From contig CAUHNW010000040.1 in the NCBI GenBank assembly GCA_959607825.1, positions 1-10,929 on the forward strand: a stretch of 10,929 nucleotides of DNA, given 5' to 3'. Each line of letters starts with the position of its first letter. The stretch's first letter is position 1. The notes under the pieces were generated by a model. That model made no database searches. It saw nothing but the letters and a program-made list of their open reading frames with translations, and was not told the DNA's origin. A program made the position numbers and the translations under genes. Below are positions 1-6,744 of the stretch, piece by piece. Source of the stretch: HGM13006 sp900757695 (GTDB lineage: Bacteria; Bacillota; Clostridia; Oscillospirales; Oscillospiraceae).

Positions 1-1
1 G

Positions 2-136
2 GAAACGGTTGATGCGCCTGAGTTTTCTCAGGCGCATCTATACCGTTTGGTAATTATGGTTGCGGGGGTCGGAATTCCATCCTATGTGCGACAATTGAGA
101 GCAGTGGGGCTGTTACCGATAGTTTTTATTTTATCC
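2..136 (+). pseudogene. N-terminal fragment of a VTT/DedA-like (TVP38/TMEM64) membrane protein, cut by an IS30 element
   Basis: An open frame runs from the window edge at position 2 and then reads on into the IS30 end. It encodes a hydrophilic start, a hydrophobic stretch around LVIMVAGVGIP, then SYVRQLRAVGLLPIVFIL. The 'LRAxG-L-P-hydrophobic' pattern is what normally precedes the KSLSV segment in TVP38/TMEM64 proteins, and that segment occurs in the fragment beginning at 2077, on the same strand. I infer that the two are halves of one gene separated by about 1.9 kb of insertion sequences. The true start is uncertain: it may lie upstream of the window or be the ATG at 56, which has no convincing ribosome binding site. 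If the gene starts at 56, the hairpin at 3-48 would be upstream of it rather than inside it. Confidence 0.5.
3..48. repeat. Strong stem-loop near the left edge
   Basis: A perfect 12-bp inverted repeat, GATGCGCCTGAG (11-22) and CTCAGGCGCATC (27-38), encloses a TTTT loop. It is extended by AAACGGT (3-9) and ACCGTTT (42-48), giving a 19-bp stem with a small bulge. Neither strand has a U-tract after it, so a classical intrinsic terminator is not shown. It lies within, or just upstream of, the broken VTT-protein frame. Confidence 0.7.
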
Positions 137-139
137 ATC

Positions 140-1319
140 CGTAAATTGCAAGTGCAAGTTGGACACCGCACATGAATAAATTGTTCGGCGTAAGCCAGAC
201 TTGTCTCCCACACAGCGTCCCCGGCTGGCACTGTAAAGGATGGCACAACCAATTCCTTGACGGGGTCAGGCGGGGTTACTACTCACCGCATAGACCCGGT
301 CAAGGAAGGAATCGAACAGCTCCTCCGGTGTTGCATACCCAGCTTCTTTCTAGGACGTGCATTCAGCTCATCTGCTGATGCCAGAATATACTCGGCAGAA
401 TAGTTCTGCAAAGAAACGTTCTTTGGGACATACGCTCGGTATAAACCGTTGTAGCGCTCATTTTGCGCCCGTTCCCACGAAGTATAGGGGTGGGCGAAGA
501 ATACCTGCGTGCCCCAGCTTTCGCACTGGGCAAAGTCGGCAAATTTGGAGCCGTTGTCAACGGTGACGGTTTTGAATACCTGTCCAAAGTGATCGCCAAA
601 TTCCGCTTTGAGTATATGCATAGCAGACATGACCGCCTCACTGGTCTTTCCCGGAATCAGAAACGCTATGTAGTTTTCCGTATTCCTTTCCGGATCGTTT
701 GTCAACGACCGTATCGCCTTTCCAATGCCCTTCTTCTGTGCGTTGAGATGCAATTTCTGGCCGTAAAGCAATGCTTTTGCCATAGTGCTTCTTGTTTTCA
801 CGAGGTTTGTAAGACTGCGTGCGCTTCCGCTTTATGACTTCTGGAAGTTCCGTGATCTCAATGGGAAGATTGCCTGCCCACGCTTCACGGTAGAGTGTGC
901 GAGAACACACCATCTCACTTCTTGGAAACAGTCCGTGCCGTCTTGCGCAGCCGACACAGGCATCCAGAGACCACTTATGCTCTCTAGCCTGAACAATACG
1001 AACGCTCCGCAGAAAGACAGCTTATTCGGTTTCCGACAGCAGAGTCGATTGACGCGGTATACGGCTTCACCAAGTTTGACGCTGTGCACGGCCCTTGTTT
1101 GACCTGCATAGCGGCGTGCCGCGCCGCAGCTCGTTTCCAATCGTAGTAGGCGAGCAGCCCAATCCCCTGGCAATGGCTCTGTTGGAAAGTTTCTGCTGTT
1201 TCAGCGCTTGGATAGCGCCTCTCTCTTCTCGCTGAAGATGCTGTCCGCGCTTACGTTCTGGCAATTCTGTGATAGAATGATGGTGATCCATAGTGATTGC
1301 CTTTCTTGATAGATGTTGT
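140..1319 (-). mobile_element. Decayed IS30-family insertion sequence
   Basis: The element carries a - strand DDE transposase of the IS30 family, from ATG at 1291 to the ancestral stop at 266-268. About 120 bp of non-coding DNA then lead to a terminal region near 140-175 (GTAAATTGCAAGTGCAAG), which I take as its 3' end. No matching inverted repeat is visible on the 5' side: only about 28 bp, including a GAAAGG ribosome binding site, precede the start codon before the IS5-type end at 1320. The 5' terminus therefore appears to be lost, and together with the disrupted transposase this makes the copy immobile. The exact outer boundary is estimated from where the VTT-protein reading stops making sense. 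Confidence 0.75.
266..1291 (-). pseudogene. IS30-family transposase, multiply frameshifted
   Basis: Translating the - strand in pieces reconstructs one IS30-type transposase. The piece 1291-1088 starts MDHHHSITELPERKRG and holds the HTH (LSNRAIARGLGCSPTTIGNEL). Then come VKLGEAVYRVNR in a second frame, EHKWSLDACVGCARRHGLF through GHWKGDTVVDKRSGKE back in the first frame (first catalytic Asp), and TENYIAFLIPGKTSEAV, TVDNGSKFADF (second Asp) and SWERAQNERYNG (catalytic Glu) in the second frame. A last shift near 337 restores YATPEELFDSFLDRVYAV and a stop at 266-268. Frame changes lie near 1087, 990, 683 and 337. The one at 683 appears to be a deletion of about ten codons judged against the usual family sequence. 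Every catalytic residue can still be found, but no single frame encodes the protein. Confidence 0.85.
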
Positions 1320-2077
1320 CTAGGGAACCTCTGAATAAACAGCCTTCATTCAGCGCAGCGCGAGAAAGTAGCCGATTTTCACTTGATTCAAACGATCCTG
1401 TCAGGAAATAGCCCAGTAATCCTTTGCATTTCTGCTCCATTTCCCGAAAAAGGGCAGACTGCCTCTATATCAGGTTGTGGAAAGTTTTCGCCCGGCGATT
1501 GCAAGGGCGTATAAATTGGCACAGGCAAACAAAGCGTACAGCCGATTCTCGTTTTTCATCAGTCCACGATACGCCGTTTTCCTATAGCCAAACTGGCACT
1601 TGATGATTCGGAACGCGTGCTCTACCTTACAGCGCACCGAGGACTTTCGGTTCTCAATGTATCGTTCCCAATCAATTGCGTTATCAGACACATGAGGCAG
1701 TTTTCCGGGACGGCGGTTAATGCGGTAGTCGATGGTGGATAAATGCTCGTCGCAGGCTACTTCGGGGCGCTTCTGGATTCCCAGATACCCGGAATCCCCA
1801 TACACCACGTCATCATCTTTTCGATCCCCATGGGCGGACGGCCCCGTTTTCCCTTCGGATAATAGGGTTCAATGACACCAACCCACTCGTCCCAGGGAAT
1901 GATTTCGTCCATGATTTCCAGAAACTCTTCCCGCTTCGTTTTCTTCTTGCGGTAACTGTATTCGATGTCTGTAAATGTTTCCTGCTTCATTTCCTTGCAC
2001 CACCATCGTTTTGATGATGTTATTATACCATATCTCGCGCATGCGCGGTAGTGCGGATTAAATCAGAGGTTCCCTAG
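1320..2077 (-). mobile_element. Internally deleted IS5-family element with intact ends
   Basis: The ends are perfect inverted repeats: CTAGGGAACCTCTGA at 1320-1334 and its reverse complement at 2063-2077. If the outermost CTAG on each side is target sequence, the element is 1324-2073 (750 bp), flanked by CTAG copies, matching the YTAR target preference known for IS5-group elements. Because CTAG is palindromic it could equally be part of the repeat. Inside is a - strand IS5-type transposase missing its middle. On the - strand just inside the 2077 end are a TATAAT-like box (complement of 2022-2027) and a 12-bp CG-rich palindrome (2036-2047) ahead of the transposase start. The right end touches the VTT-protein body and the left end abuts the IS30 element. 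Confidence 0.85.
1470..1990 (-). pseudogene. IS5-family transposase with large internal deletion
   Basis: The N-terminal piece starts at ATG 1990 (MKQETFTDIEYSYRKKK, preceded by AAGGA) and runs through WDEWVGVIEPYYPKGKRGRPPMGIE. At about 1815 it jumps, with a frame change, directly into DDVVYGDSGYLGIQKRPE, then DYRINRRPGKLPHVSDNAID, and RCKVEHAFRIIKCQFGYRK to a TGA at 1470-1472. In IS5 transposases the GD-GY Asp is the second catalytic acid and the Glu in VEHAF the third. The region with the first Asp is absent, along with well over 100 residues by comparison with the usual family length. The junction carries a short GATGATG tandem, consistent with deletion between small repeats. The product cannot be active, although the ends could still be moved by a related enzyme acting in trans. 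Confidence 0.85.
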
Positions 2078-2598
2078 TGCTATTGGCCCTGTTCGCGGTA
2101 AAAAGTCTGAGTGTTTTGATATACTGCGGATTTCTGTATGCGGCCTGTGGTATTCTGTTTCCTCTTCCAATTGCAATTCTATTGAGCATAGCAGGCTGTG
2201 CAATTATATCCAGTATTCCATACTGGTTGGGAAAAAGGCTCGGGAGTCAAGCGGCACAACGCATATCAAGGCGTTATTCCAAAGCGGCTTACCTCCATGA
2301 TTTGCGGAGTGGGAATGATTTCTTTTTTGTCTTAATTGTCCGACTGCTTGGAATTCTCCCCGCAGATGTGGTCAGCGCATATATGGGTGCCGTCAATGTG
2401 AGATACCGGAATTATCTGCCAGCATGCTTACTGGGTTCTTTGCCGACCTGTATTCTTTTCCCCATTATGGGGATGAGCATTTCGGATATGAGTTCCTCGC
2501 AATTTCTTATTTCGGCAGGCATCAAATTGGCCTCTGTGCTTGTTTCCTGCATTGCTTTTCGTATTTACCGCAAAAGGCACCGTGTCACGACCGAGTAA
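2077..2598 (+). pseudogene. TVP38/TMEM64 (VTT) family membrane protein, N-terminally truncated
   Basis: The 173-residue frame opens with a GTG that is the last base of the IS5-type end plus the next two bases, and there is no ribosome binding site in front of it. The sequence is a polytopic membrane protein: KSLSVLIYCGFLYAACGILFP, then a hydrophobic helix, PYWLGKRLG, a cytoplasmic-looking basic stretch, and FFFVLIVRLLGILPADVVSAYMGAVNVRYRNYL. The last part is the conserved R-x-x-G-x-x-P-x-D-x-x-S-x-x-x-G-x-x-x-x-x core of VTT (SNARE-associated/DedA-like) proteins, a family linked to lipid scrambling and membrane homeostasis. A final hydrophobic helix ends with a basic tail. The missing N-terminal segment matches the frame at 2-136, so this is most likely the 3' part of an insertionally inactivated gene. 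Base composition is visibly lower in G+C than the transporter operon. Confidence 0.75.
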
Positions 2599-2605
2599 TA
2601 GTTGA

Positions 2606-2719
2606 CCCACAACGGCAGCGAAGCGTAGCGGACAGCTCAAACCTGATACCATCGAGCGGCTCTGCGAGGCGCTGGAGATCAGCCTCGGTGCGTTCCCTGC
2701 GGACACGGAACAGGGATAG
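2606..2719 (+). pseudogene. C-terminal fragment of an XRE/Cro-CI-type regulator
   Basis: An open stretch without a start codon reads AAKRSGQLKPDTIERLCEAL followed by EISLGAFPADTEQG and a TAG stop at 2717-2719. 'L-x-x-D-T-I-x-R-L-C-E-A-L-x-I-x-x-G' is the usual last helix region of small XRE-family DNA-binding proteins in Firmicutes. The helix-turn-helix itself is absent, because the frame closes at a TGA at 2603-2605. I read it as a leftover of a deleted or rearranged regulator gene, not a functional gene. Confidence 0.55.
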
Positions 2720-2775
2720 GGGCGAGAGATGTGGAAAACTTTGAGGAGAAAACAGCTGCCATTGAAAATTAAACC

Positions 2776-2834
2776 GCTCCCTCTAGCGTAGGCACTCGAA
2801 ACTGCAAAAATTTCGAGACTACACTAGAGGGAGC
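2776..2834. repeat. Long interrupted hairpin (11 + 4 + 7 bp)
   Basis: GCTCCCTCTAG (2776-2786) pairs with CTAGAGGGAGC (2824-2834), GTAG (2788-2791) with CTAC (2819-2822), and CTCGAAA (2795-2801) with TTTCGAG (2811-2817). Between the paired blocks lie a C/A mismatch and a GCA/A internal loop, with CTGCAAAAA at the tip. On the - strand the stem is followed by GGTTTAATTTTC, so it could terminate the LysR gene transcript. The segmented stem also resembles folded recombination sites or the remnant of a small mobile element. The usual attC boxes (GTTRRRY-type) are not present. Confidence 0.75.
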
Positions 2835-2840
2835 ATCATT

Positions 2841-2924
2841 ATGTCAAAATGAAGCGCAGAGGAGATCATCCGGGCGGCAGAGCGATACATCCGCAGGGAT
2901 ACCGCCCACAGGCTTCCCCCGCGA
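2841..2924 (+). other. Degenerate coding scrap downstream of the hairpin
   Basis: From ATG at 2841 the + strand reads MSK, stop, then continues in the same frame as SAEEIIRAAERYIRRDTAHRL. The second part is protein-like (an amphipathic, Glu/Arg-rich helix) but has no start and runs into the 3' end of the LysR gene. It may be the remains of a gene cut by the rearrangements in this region. I do not recognise the family, and it could be chance. Confidence 0.2.
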
Positions 2925-3863
2925 TCACTTCTCCCCGGAAATCACGTGAAATCCATGGCTTTCCTTTCCCAGTACCTTATAATACCCGCAGATCATCTCC
3001 ATGAGCTTCCGTGCCGCATCGGATTGAAACTGCCCCTTCTTTGTGGCAATTCCGATCTTTGATGAGGCAAAATCGTCCATAATCGGCACTCCGGCATGCA
3101 CATAGCTCATAGCATTGCCCAATGCCTTGACCCCCTGCCCAATGGAATAGGGGGCCAGCATAATTCCAAGCCCATCGTCCACCAGCAGTCCTGCCAAATC
3201 CTCGCCGCAGCCCTCATAGGTGATATGGGGATGGAAGCCCGCCAAATGGCACAGGGCTACGATCTCGCTCTGCATATCATACCCCACATTGCTGATGATA
3301 AAGTGATCCTCCGACAGCTCCGTCAAATACACGCTGTCACGTTCTATCAGCGGATGATTGGGCGGGAAGCGGACCATCATCCGGTCCGAAAAAATCTCCT
3401 CCCACTGGATCTTAGGCCCCACGGGCCGCTCCCGGGTCACCGCAAAGTTGATCTCCCCCTCCTCCAGAGAACGCTGAATCTGTCCCTCAGATAGGATCTT
3501 GCAGAAGATATGTACGTTGGGATACTCCCGCAGGAATTGGCGAACAATATTCTTCAGGAACACCGACTCAGCAATTCCGATGCGTACAGCGCCATGCTCT
3601 AGGCCCGCCCGTGCCCGGCTGGCGTCCACCGCCGAGGACAGCAAATTCAGCGCCTCAATGGTCGCCGTCAAAAGGGCCTGGCCGTCTATCGTCAGGTAGA
3701 TGTGGTTCCCCTTCCGCTCAAATACCGGGAATCCCACGTCCTGCTCCAGGGCCCCAATGGAGCGGCTCAGAGCCGACTGGGTAACATGAAGGGCATCGGC
3801 AGCCTTGGTAAAGCTTCCATATTGGGCCACGGCCTTGAAATAGGTCAATTGGCTCATTTCCAT
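2925..3863 (-). CDS. LysR-type transcriptional regulator
   Basis: The 312-residue protein has the size and layout of a LysR-family regulator. Residues 1-60 form the winged HTH (QLTYFKAVAQYGSFTKAADA, then HVTQSALSRSIGALEQDVGFPVFER), followed by the usual linker helix and a periplasmic-binding-like effector domain (VRIGIAESVFLKNIVRQFL; MMVRFPPNHPL; GLGIMLAPYS). I chose the ATG at 3863 because AAGGAGG lies 9 nt upstream; an in-frame ATG at 3899 lacks such a site. The gene is divergent from the transporter operon, the classic arrangement for a LysR protein that controls its neighbour in response to the transported compound or a product of it. That target and the effector are inferences. The gene has no visible damage. 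Confidence 0.93.
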   Translation of the reverse strand: MEMSQLTYFKAVAQYGSFTKAADALHVTQSALSRSIGALEQDVGFPVFERKGNHIYLTIDGQALLTATIEALNLLSSAVDASRARAGLEHGAVRIGIAESVFLKNIVRQFLREYPNVHIFCKILSEGQIQRSLEEGEINFAVTRERPVGPKIQWEEIFSDRMMVRFPPNHPLIERDSVYLTELSEDHFIISNVGYDMQSEIVALCHLAGFHPHITYEGCGEDLAGLLVDDGLGIMLAPYSIGQGVKALGNAMSYVHAGVPIMDDFASSKIGIATKKGQFQSDAARKLMEMICGYYKVLGKESHGFHVISGEK

Positions 3864-3921
3864 GGTGAGTTCCCTCCTTAAGTCATTCCTAAAACTCATG
3901 ATATGTTATCGTTTTACGCAT

Positions 3922-3950
3922 TTGACATCATAACTGCTCCCGGATATAAT
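3922..3950 (+). promoter_or_regulatory. Consensus sigma-A promoter of the transporter operon
   Basis: TTGACA at 3922-3927 and TATAAT at 3945-3950 are separated by exactly 17 bp, a perfect match to the housekeeping consensus. It points toward the binding-protein gene, giving a leader of roughly 110 nt. A weak dyad, GTTAT (3905-3909) and ATAAC (3930-3934), straddles the -35 box and could be where the divergent LysR protein binds; that part is speculative. Confidence 0.85.
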
Positions 3951-3960
3951 GAGACCATAA

Positions 3961-4000
3961 CCGACAAAAATCTGCATCTAGTATATCATTCTTTTGTCGG
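3961..4000 (+). promoter_or_regulatory. Leader stem-loop 1 or operator
   Basis: A perfect 9-bp inverted repeat, CCGACAAAA (3961-3969) and TTTTGTCGG (3992-4000), surrounds 22 nt. It begins about 11 nt after the -10 box, so it sits at the very 5' end of the operon transcript. It could be an operator for a dimeric repressor or an RNA hairpin that stabilises the 5' end. It is not a clear terminator, since ATATGTC follows. Confidence 0.6.
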
Positions 4001-4008
4001 ATATGTCA

Positions 4009-4044
4009 ATCTCCGTGCCGCTTCAGGAAGGGTCGCACGGAGAT
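4009..4044 (+). promoter_or_regulatory. Leader stem-loop 2 ahead of the binding-protein gene
   Basis: ATCTCCGTGC (4009-4018) and GCACGGAGAT (4035-4044) form a perfect 10-bp stem with a 16-nt loop that itself contains the Shine-Dalgarno-like AGGAAGGG. The stem ends 9 nt before the AGGAGGA (4054-4060) used by the next gene. There is no U-tract. A role in translation control or mRNA stability is possible, and no known riboswitch class is recognised. Confidence 0.6.
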
Positions 4045-4066
4045 ACAAAGAACAGGAGGAAGCAAA

Positions 4067-5698
4067 ATGAAAAGACTACTTTCCTTGCTGCTGGCACTGG
4101 CCATGCTGCTTGGCCTTACCGCCTGCGGCGGCAGCTCGACCTCTGCTGTCTCCGGCGCCGCTGGCCCCGGCGCCAAGGCAGATTCCGCTGCCACAGAAGC
4201 AAAGCGAGACACGCCCGCCGATCCCGGCCCCCAGGACGACACCCCTGCTCCCGCTGAGGATTCCGGCGAGCCCAAGGAGCTCCGGGTTGGCACCCTGGAC
4301 TCTACGGACAACTTCGATCCCTGCTCCAACTCCGACTGTGGCCTGGGACTGATGCTGGTCTATGACACGGTTTTGAAGCTGAACTATGAAACCATGGAGG
4401 TGGAGCCCTGTATCGCCACCGAATGGAACTGGGTTGACGACACCACGCTGGAGCTCACCATCCGGGAGGGTGTGACTTTCTCCAATGGCGATCCCCTGAC
4501 CCCTGAGGATGTGCTCTACTCCCTCTCCCGCTTCGTCTTCGAAAACGATCAGTTTGACCCGGGCTATAACGTCATCGACTTCGATGCCAGTGGCGTAGAT
4601 GGCAGCAAGCTGACCCTGAAGCTCAAAGAGGTGGATGCTGACTTCCTGCTGGAGCTGACCAACGATCGCTGGGCCTCTGTCGTGAACGAGGAATACGTCA
4701 AGGCCAATCCCGACTCCTTCTGGGATGCGCCCTGCGGCACCGGCCCCTACACCTGCGTGGAGAACGTGGATGGCTCCCATTCCACTTATCAGCGCCGCGA
4801 GGACTACTGGGGCGAGCTTCCCAGCGCCTCCACCATCACTGTTCAGAACTACTCCGAACTGACGACCATGATGGCCGACTTTGAGACCGGCGCTCTGGAT
4901 CTGGCTCTGGATGTGGGCGAAACCGATTACCTGACCGCTGTGGACGGCGGCTACGGCGACGATGTGCAGGGCAAGACCTTCAAGACTTGGGATCTGCTGG
5001 CCCTGTGTCTGCCCCAGTATATGGATATGTTCCAGGACGCCAAGCTCCGCGAAGCGATCTCCCTGTCCATTGACACCCAGGCCATCACCAACGCAGTGTA
5101 CGGCTCCATGGGTCAGGTGGCTGACTCTATCCTCATCGATGGCTGCGACTACTACGAACCCATCGGCGTCCATGAGTATAACCCCGAAAAAGCCAAGCAA
5201 CTGCTAAAGGAAGCAGGCTATGAAAACGGGCTGGACATGAAGTTGGTCATCCCCTCCATGCCTGCCAACGACAAGTGCGCGGAGATCATTCAGGCCTACC
5301 TCGCCGATGTAGGCATCAACCTCACCGTAGAGTCCTATGACTTTGCCACTGCAATTCCGATCCTTATGTCCAACGGCACCGATATTTCCATCTTCGGCAC
5401 CGGCGGCGGCACCTATACCGCCAAGATGATTACCACTACCATCGGTGAGACCTCCACCAACGGCGGTGCCCGGGTGGAGGACAGGGAGTTCAATGACTAT
5501 CTGAACGCCGCAGCCACCACCCAGGATACCAAGGTTCGCCAGGAGAACTACACCAAGGCCGCTCAGTGGGCCTTCGACAACTACTGGACCCTGCCTATCA
5601 GCTACGCAGAAGCAGGTAGCATCTATCACAGCAACATCAGCAACGTGACCGGTCTGGTTGCCCGCAGCGTGGACCTCGCCGCCGTGGTTGTCAGCTGA
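4067..5698 (+). CDS. Lipoprotein substrate-binding protein of a peptide/nickel-type ABC importer
   Basis: The 543-residue protein starts with a lipoprotein signal peptide (KR, hydrophobic core, lipobox LTAC) giving an N-acylated Cys20 that anchors it to the outer face of the membrane. Residues 21-70 are an Ala/Pro/Asp-rich spacer. The rest is SBP_bac_5 (OppA/DppA/NikA superfamily): KELRVGTLDSTDNFDPCSNS at the start of the mature lobe, and the signature region LTIREGVTFSNGDPLTPEDV near residue 130. Length fits the family. AGGAGGA at 4054-4060 supports the start. It is the first gene of the operon and should determine specificity. Members of this superfamily bind peptides, nickel complexes, haem, glutathione or opine-like compounds, and the sequence does not allow a choice among these. 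Confidence 0.95.
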   Translation: MKRLLSLLLALAMLLGLTACGGSSTSAVSGAAGPGAKADSAATEAKRDTPADPGPQDDTPAPAEDSGEPKELRVGTLDSTDNFDPCSNSDCGLGLMLVYDTVLKLNYETMEVEPCIATEWNWVDDTTLELTIREGVTFSNGDPLTPEDVLYSLSRFVFENDQFDPGYNVIDFDASGVDGSKLTLKLKEVDADFLLELTNDRWASVVNEEYVKANPDSFWDAPCGTGPYTCVENVDGSHSTYQRREDYWGELPSASTITVQNYSELTTMMADFETGALDLALDVGETDYLTAVDGGYGDDVQGKTFKTWDLLALCLPQYMDMFQDAKLREAISLSIDTQAITNAVYGSMGQVADSILIDGCDYYEPIGVHEYNPEKAKQLLKEAGYENGLDMKLVIPSMPANDKCAEIIQAYLADVGINLTVESYDFATAIPILMSNGTDISIFGTGGGTYTAKMITTTIGETSTNGGARVEDREFNDYLNAAATTQDTKVRQENYTKAAQWAFDNYWTLPISYAEAGSIYHSNISNVTGLVARSVDLAAVVVS

Positions 5699-5729
5699 TC
5701 CGATTAGAAACGAAAATTCATACGCTCTG

Positions 5730-5760
5730 CATTGGGGGGTACAGCCATGTACCCCCAATG
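5730..5760 (+). repeat. Intercistronic hairpin between binding protein and permease genes
   Basis: CATTGGGGGGTAC (5730-5742) pairs with GTACCCCCAATG (5749-5760), leaving one unpaired G and an AGCCAT loop. It lies in the only long gap of the operon (83 bp) and has no U-tract downstream. In binding-protein transporter operons such hairpins commonly protect the 5' segment of the message from 3' exonucleases, so that the binding protein is made in excess over the membrane parts. The same role is inferred here. Confidence 0.75.
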
Positions 5761-5781
5761 TGATAACACGGAGGAATATCC

Positions 5782-6744
5782 ATGGTTAAATTTATTCTCA
5801 AACGGCTCCTGTGGGTCATCCCGGTCATGCTGGGCGTTATTTTCATCGTCTTTGCCATTGACCGGTTCTCCCCCGGCGATCCCGTTGCCGCAGAGCTGGG
5901 TTCCGGCTATACACAGGAGCAGTATGATGCCAAAGAAGCGGAACTGGGTCTGGACAGGCCCTTCTTTATCCAGTTTGGAAGCTATGTGCTGGGGCTCCTC
6001 CAGGGAGACCTGGGCCATTCCTACCACACTGGGCTCTCCGTCACCGGTTCCATTGCCGAGCGGTTCCCCATTACCCTGCGGCTGGCCATCATCTCGATTC
6101 TCATTGCCGTGGGCCTGGGCATCCCCTTTGGGGTGATCTCTGCCACCAAGCAATACTCCTGGGCTGACAAGCTAGTGACCACTTTCTCCCTGATCTTTGC
6201 AGCCATGCCTGGCTTCTGGCTGGCACTGATGCTGATTATCTGTTTCGCCATCCAGATCAAGCTGTTCCCCGCCTCCGGCTATGAGGGCTGGAAATGCTGG
6301 GTGCTGCCCGCCCTGGCCTCAGGTCTTTCCTTTATCGCTACCATCACCCGAATGACCCGTTCTTCTATGCTGGATGTCGTTCGTCAGGATTACATCACCA
6401 CCGCCCGGGCCAAGGGCGTAGCCGAGGGCACTGTTGTCCGAAAGCACGCACTGCGGAACGCCCTGATTCCCATCATCACCACCATCGGATTCCAGTTCGG
6501 TATTCTGGTTGCCGGTTCTGTGATCGTGGAAACCATATTTAATATGCCCGGCATGGGTTCCCTGATGATGACCGCCATCAACAACAAGGATTATCCCGTG
6601 ATTGAGGGCTGCGTACTGGTGCTGTCCTTTCTGATCTGCATCATCAACCTCGTCACAGACATCGCCTACGGCATCGCTGATCCCAGAATTATGGCCCAGT
6701 ATACCGGCGGCAAGCGAAAAAAGGCAAAGGAGGCGTCCAAATGA
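5782..6744 (+). CDS. ABC importer permease, OppB/DppB type
   Basis: The 320-residue integral membrane protein opens with MVKFILKRLLWVIPVMLGV, the typical first helix of DppB/OppB proteins, followed by the extracytoplasmic FSPGDPV segment and GLDRPFFIQFGSYVLGLLQG. About five more hydrophobic helices follow. The ABC coupling motif (EAA loop) is near residues 205-230: TTARAKGVAEGTVVRKHALR. The C-terminus ends DIAYGIADPRI plus a lysine-rich tail. GGAGGA at 5770-5775 supports the start. It forms the transmembrane channel with the next gene, which it overlaps by 4 bp (ATGA), implying translational coupling. Confidence 0.95.
   Translation: MVKFILKRLLWVIPVMLGVIFIVFAIDRFSPGDPVAAELGSGYTQEQYDAKEAELGLDRPFFIQFGSYVLGLLQGDLGHSYHTGLSVTGSIAERFPITLRLAIISILIAVGLGIPFGVISATKQYSWADKLVTTFSLIFAAMPGFWLALMLIICFAIQIKLFPASGYEGWKCWVLPALASGLSFIATITRMTRSSMLDVVRQDYITTARAKGVAEGTVVRKHALRNALIPIITTIGFQFGILVAGSVIVETIFNMPGMGSLMMTAINNKDYPVIEGCVLVLSFLICIINLVTDIAYGIADPRIMAQYTGGKRKKAKEASK

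Noticed and set aside
172..837. Several + strand frames across the IS30 region
   Set aside because: They oppose the reconstructed IS30 transposase on the - strand and show no protein-like features.
2776..2834. Integron attC site
   Set aside because: The segmented stem is suggestive, but the conserved outer GTTRRRY/RYYYAAC boxes are missing and no integrase or gene cassette is nearby.
3961..4044. Known riboswitch or T-box in the leader
   Set aside because: Two simple perfect stems with no recognisable conserved aptamer sequence, no T-box motif and no terminator U-tract.
4076..5200. 374-residue open frame on the - strand
   Set aside because: It is antisense to the binding-protein gene, whose signal peptide and family motifs are clear. 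The long frame reflects high G+C in third codon positions, and its product is Gly/Val/Ala/His-rich without recognisable motifs.
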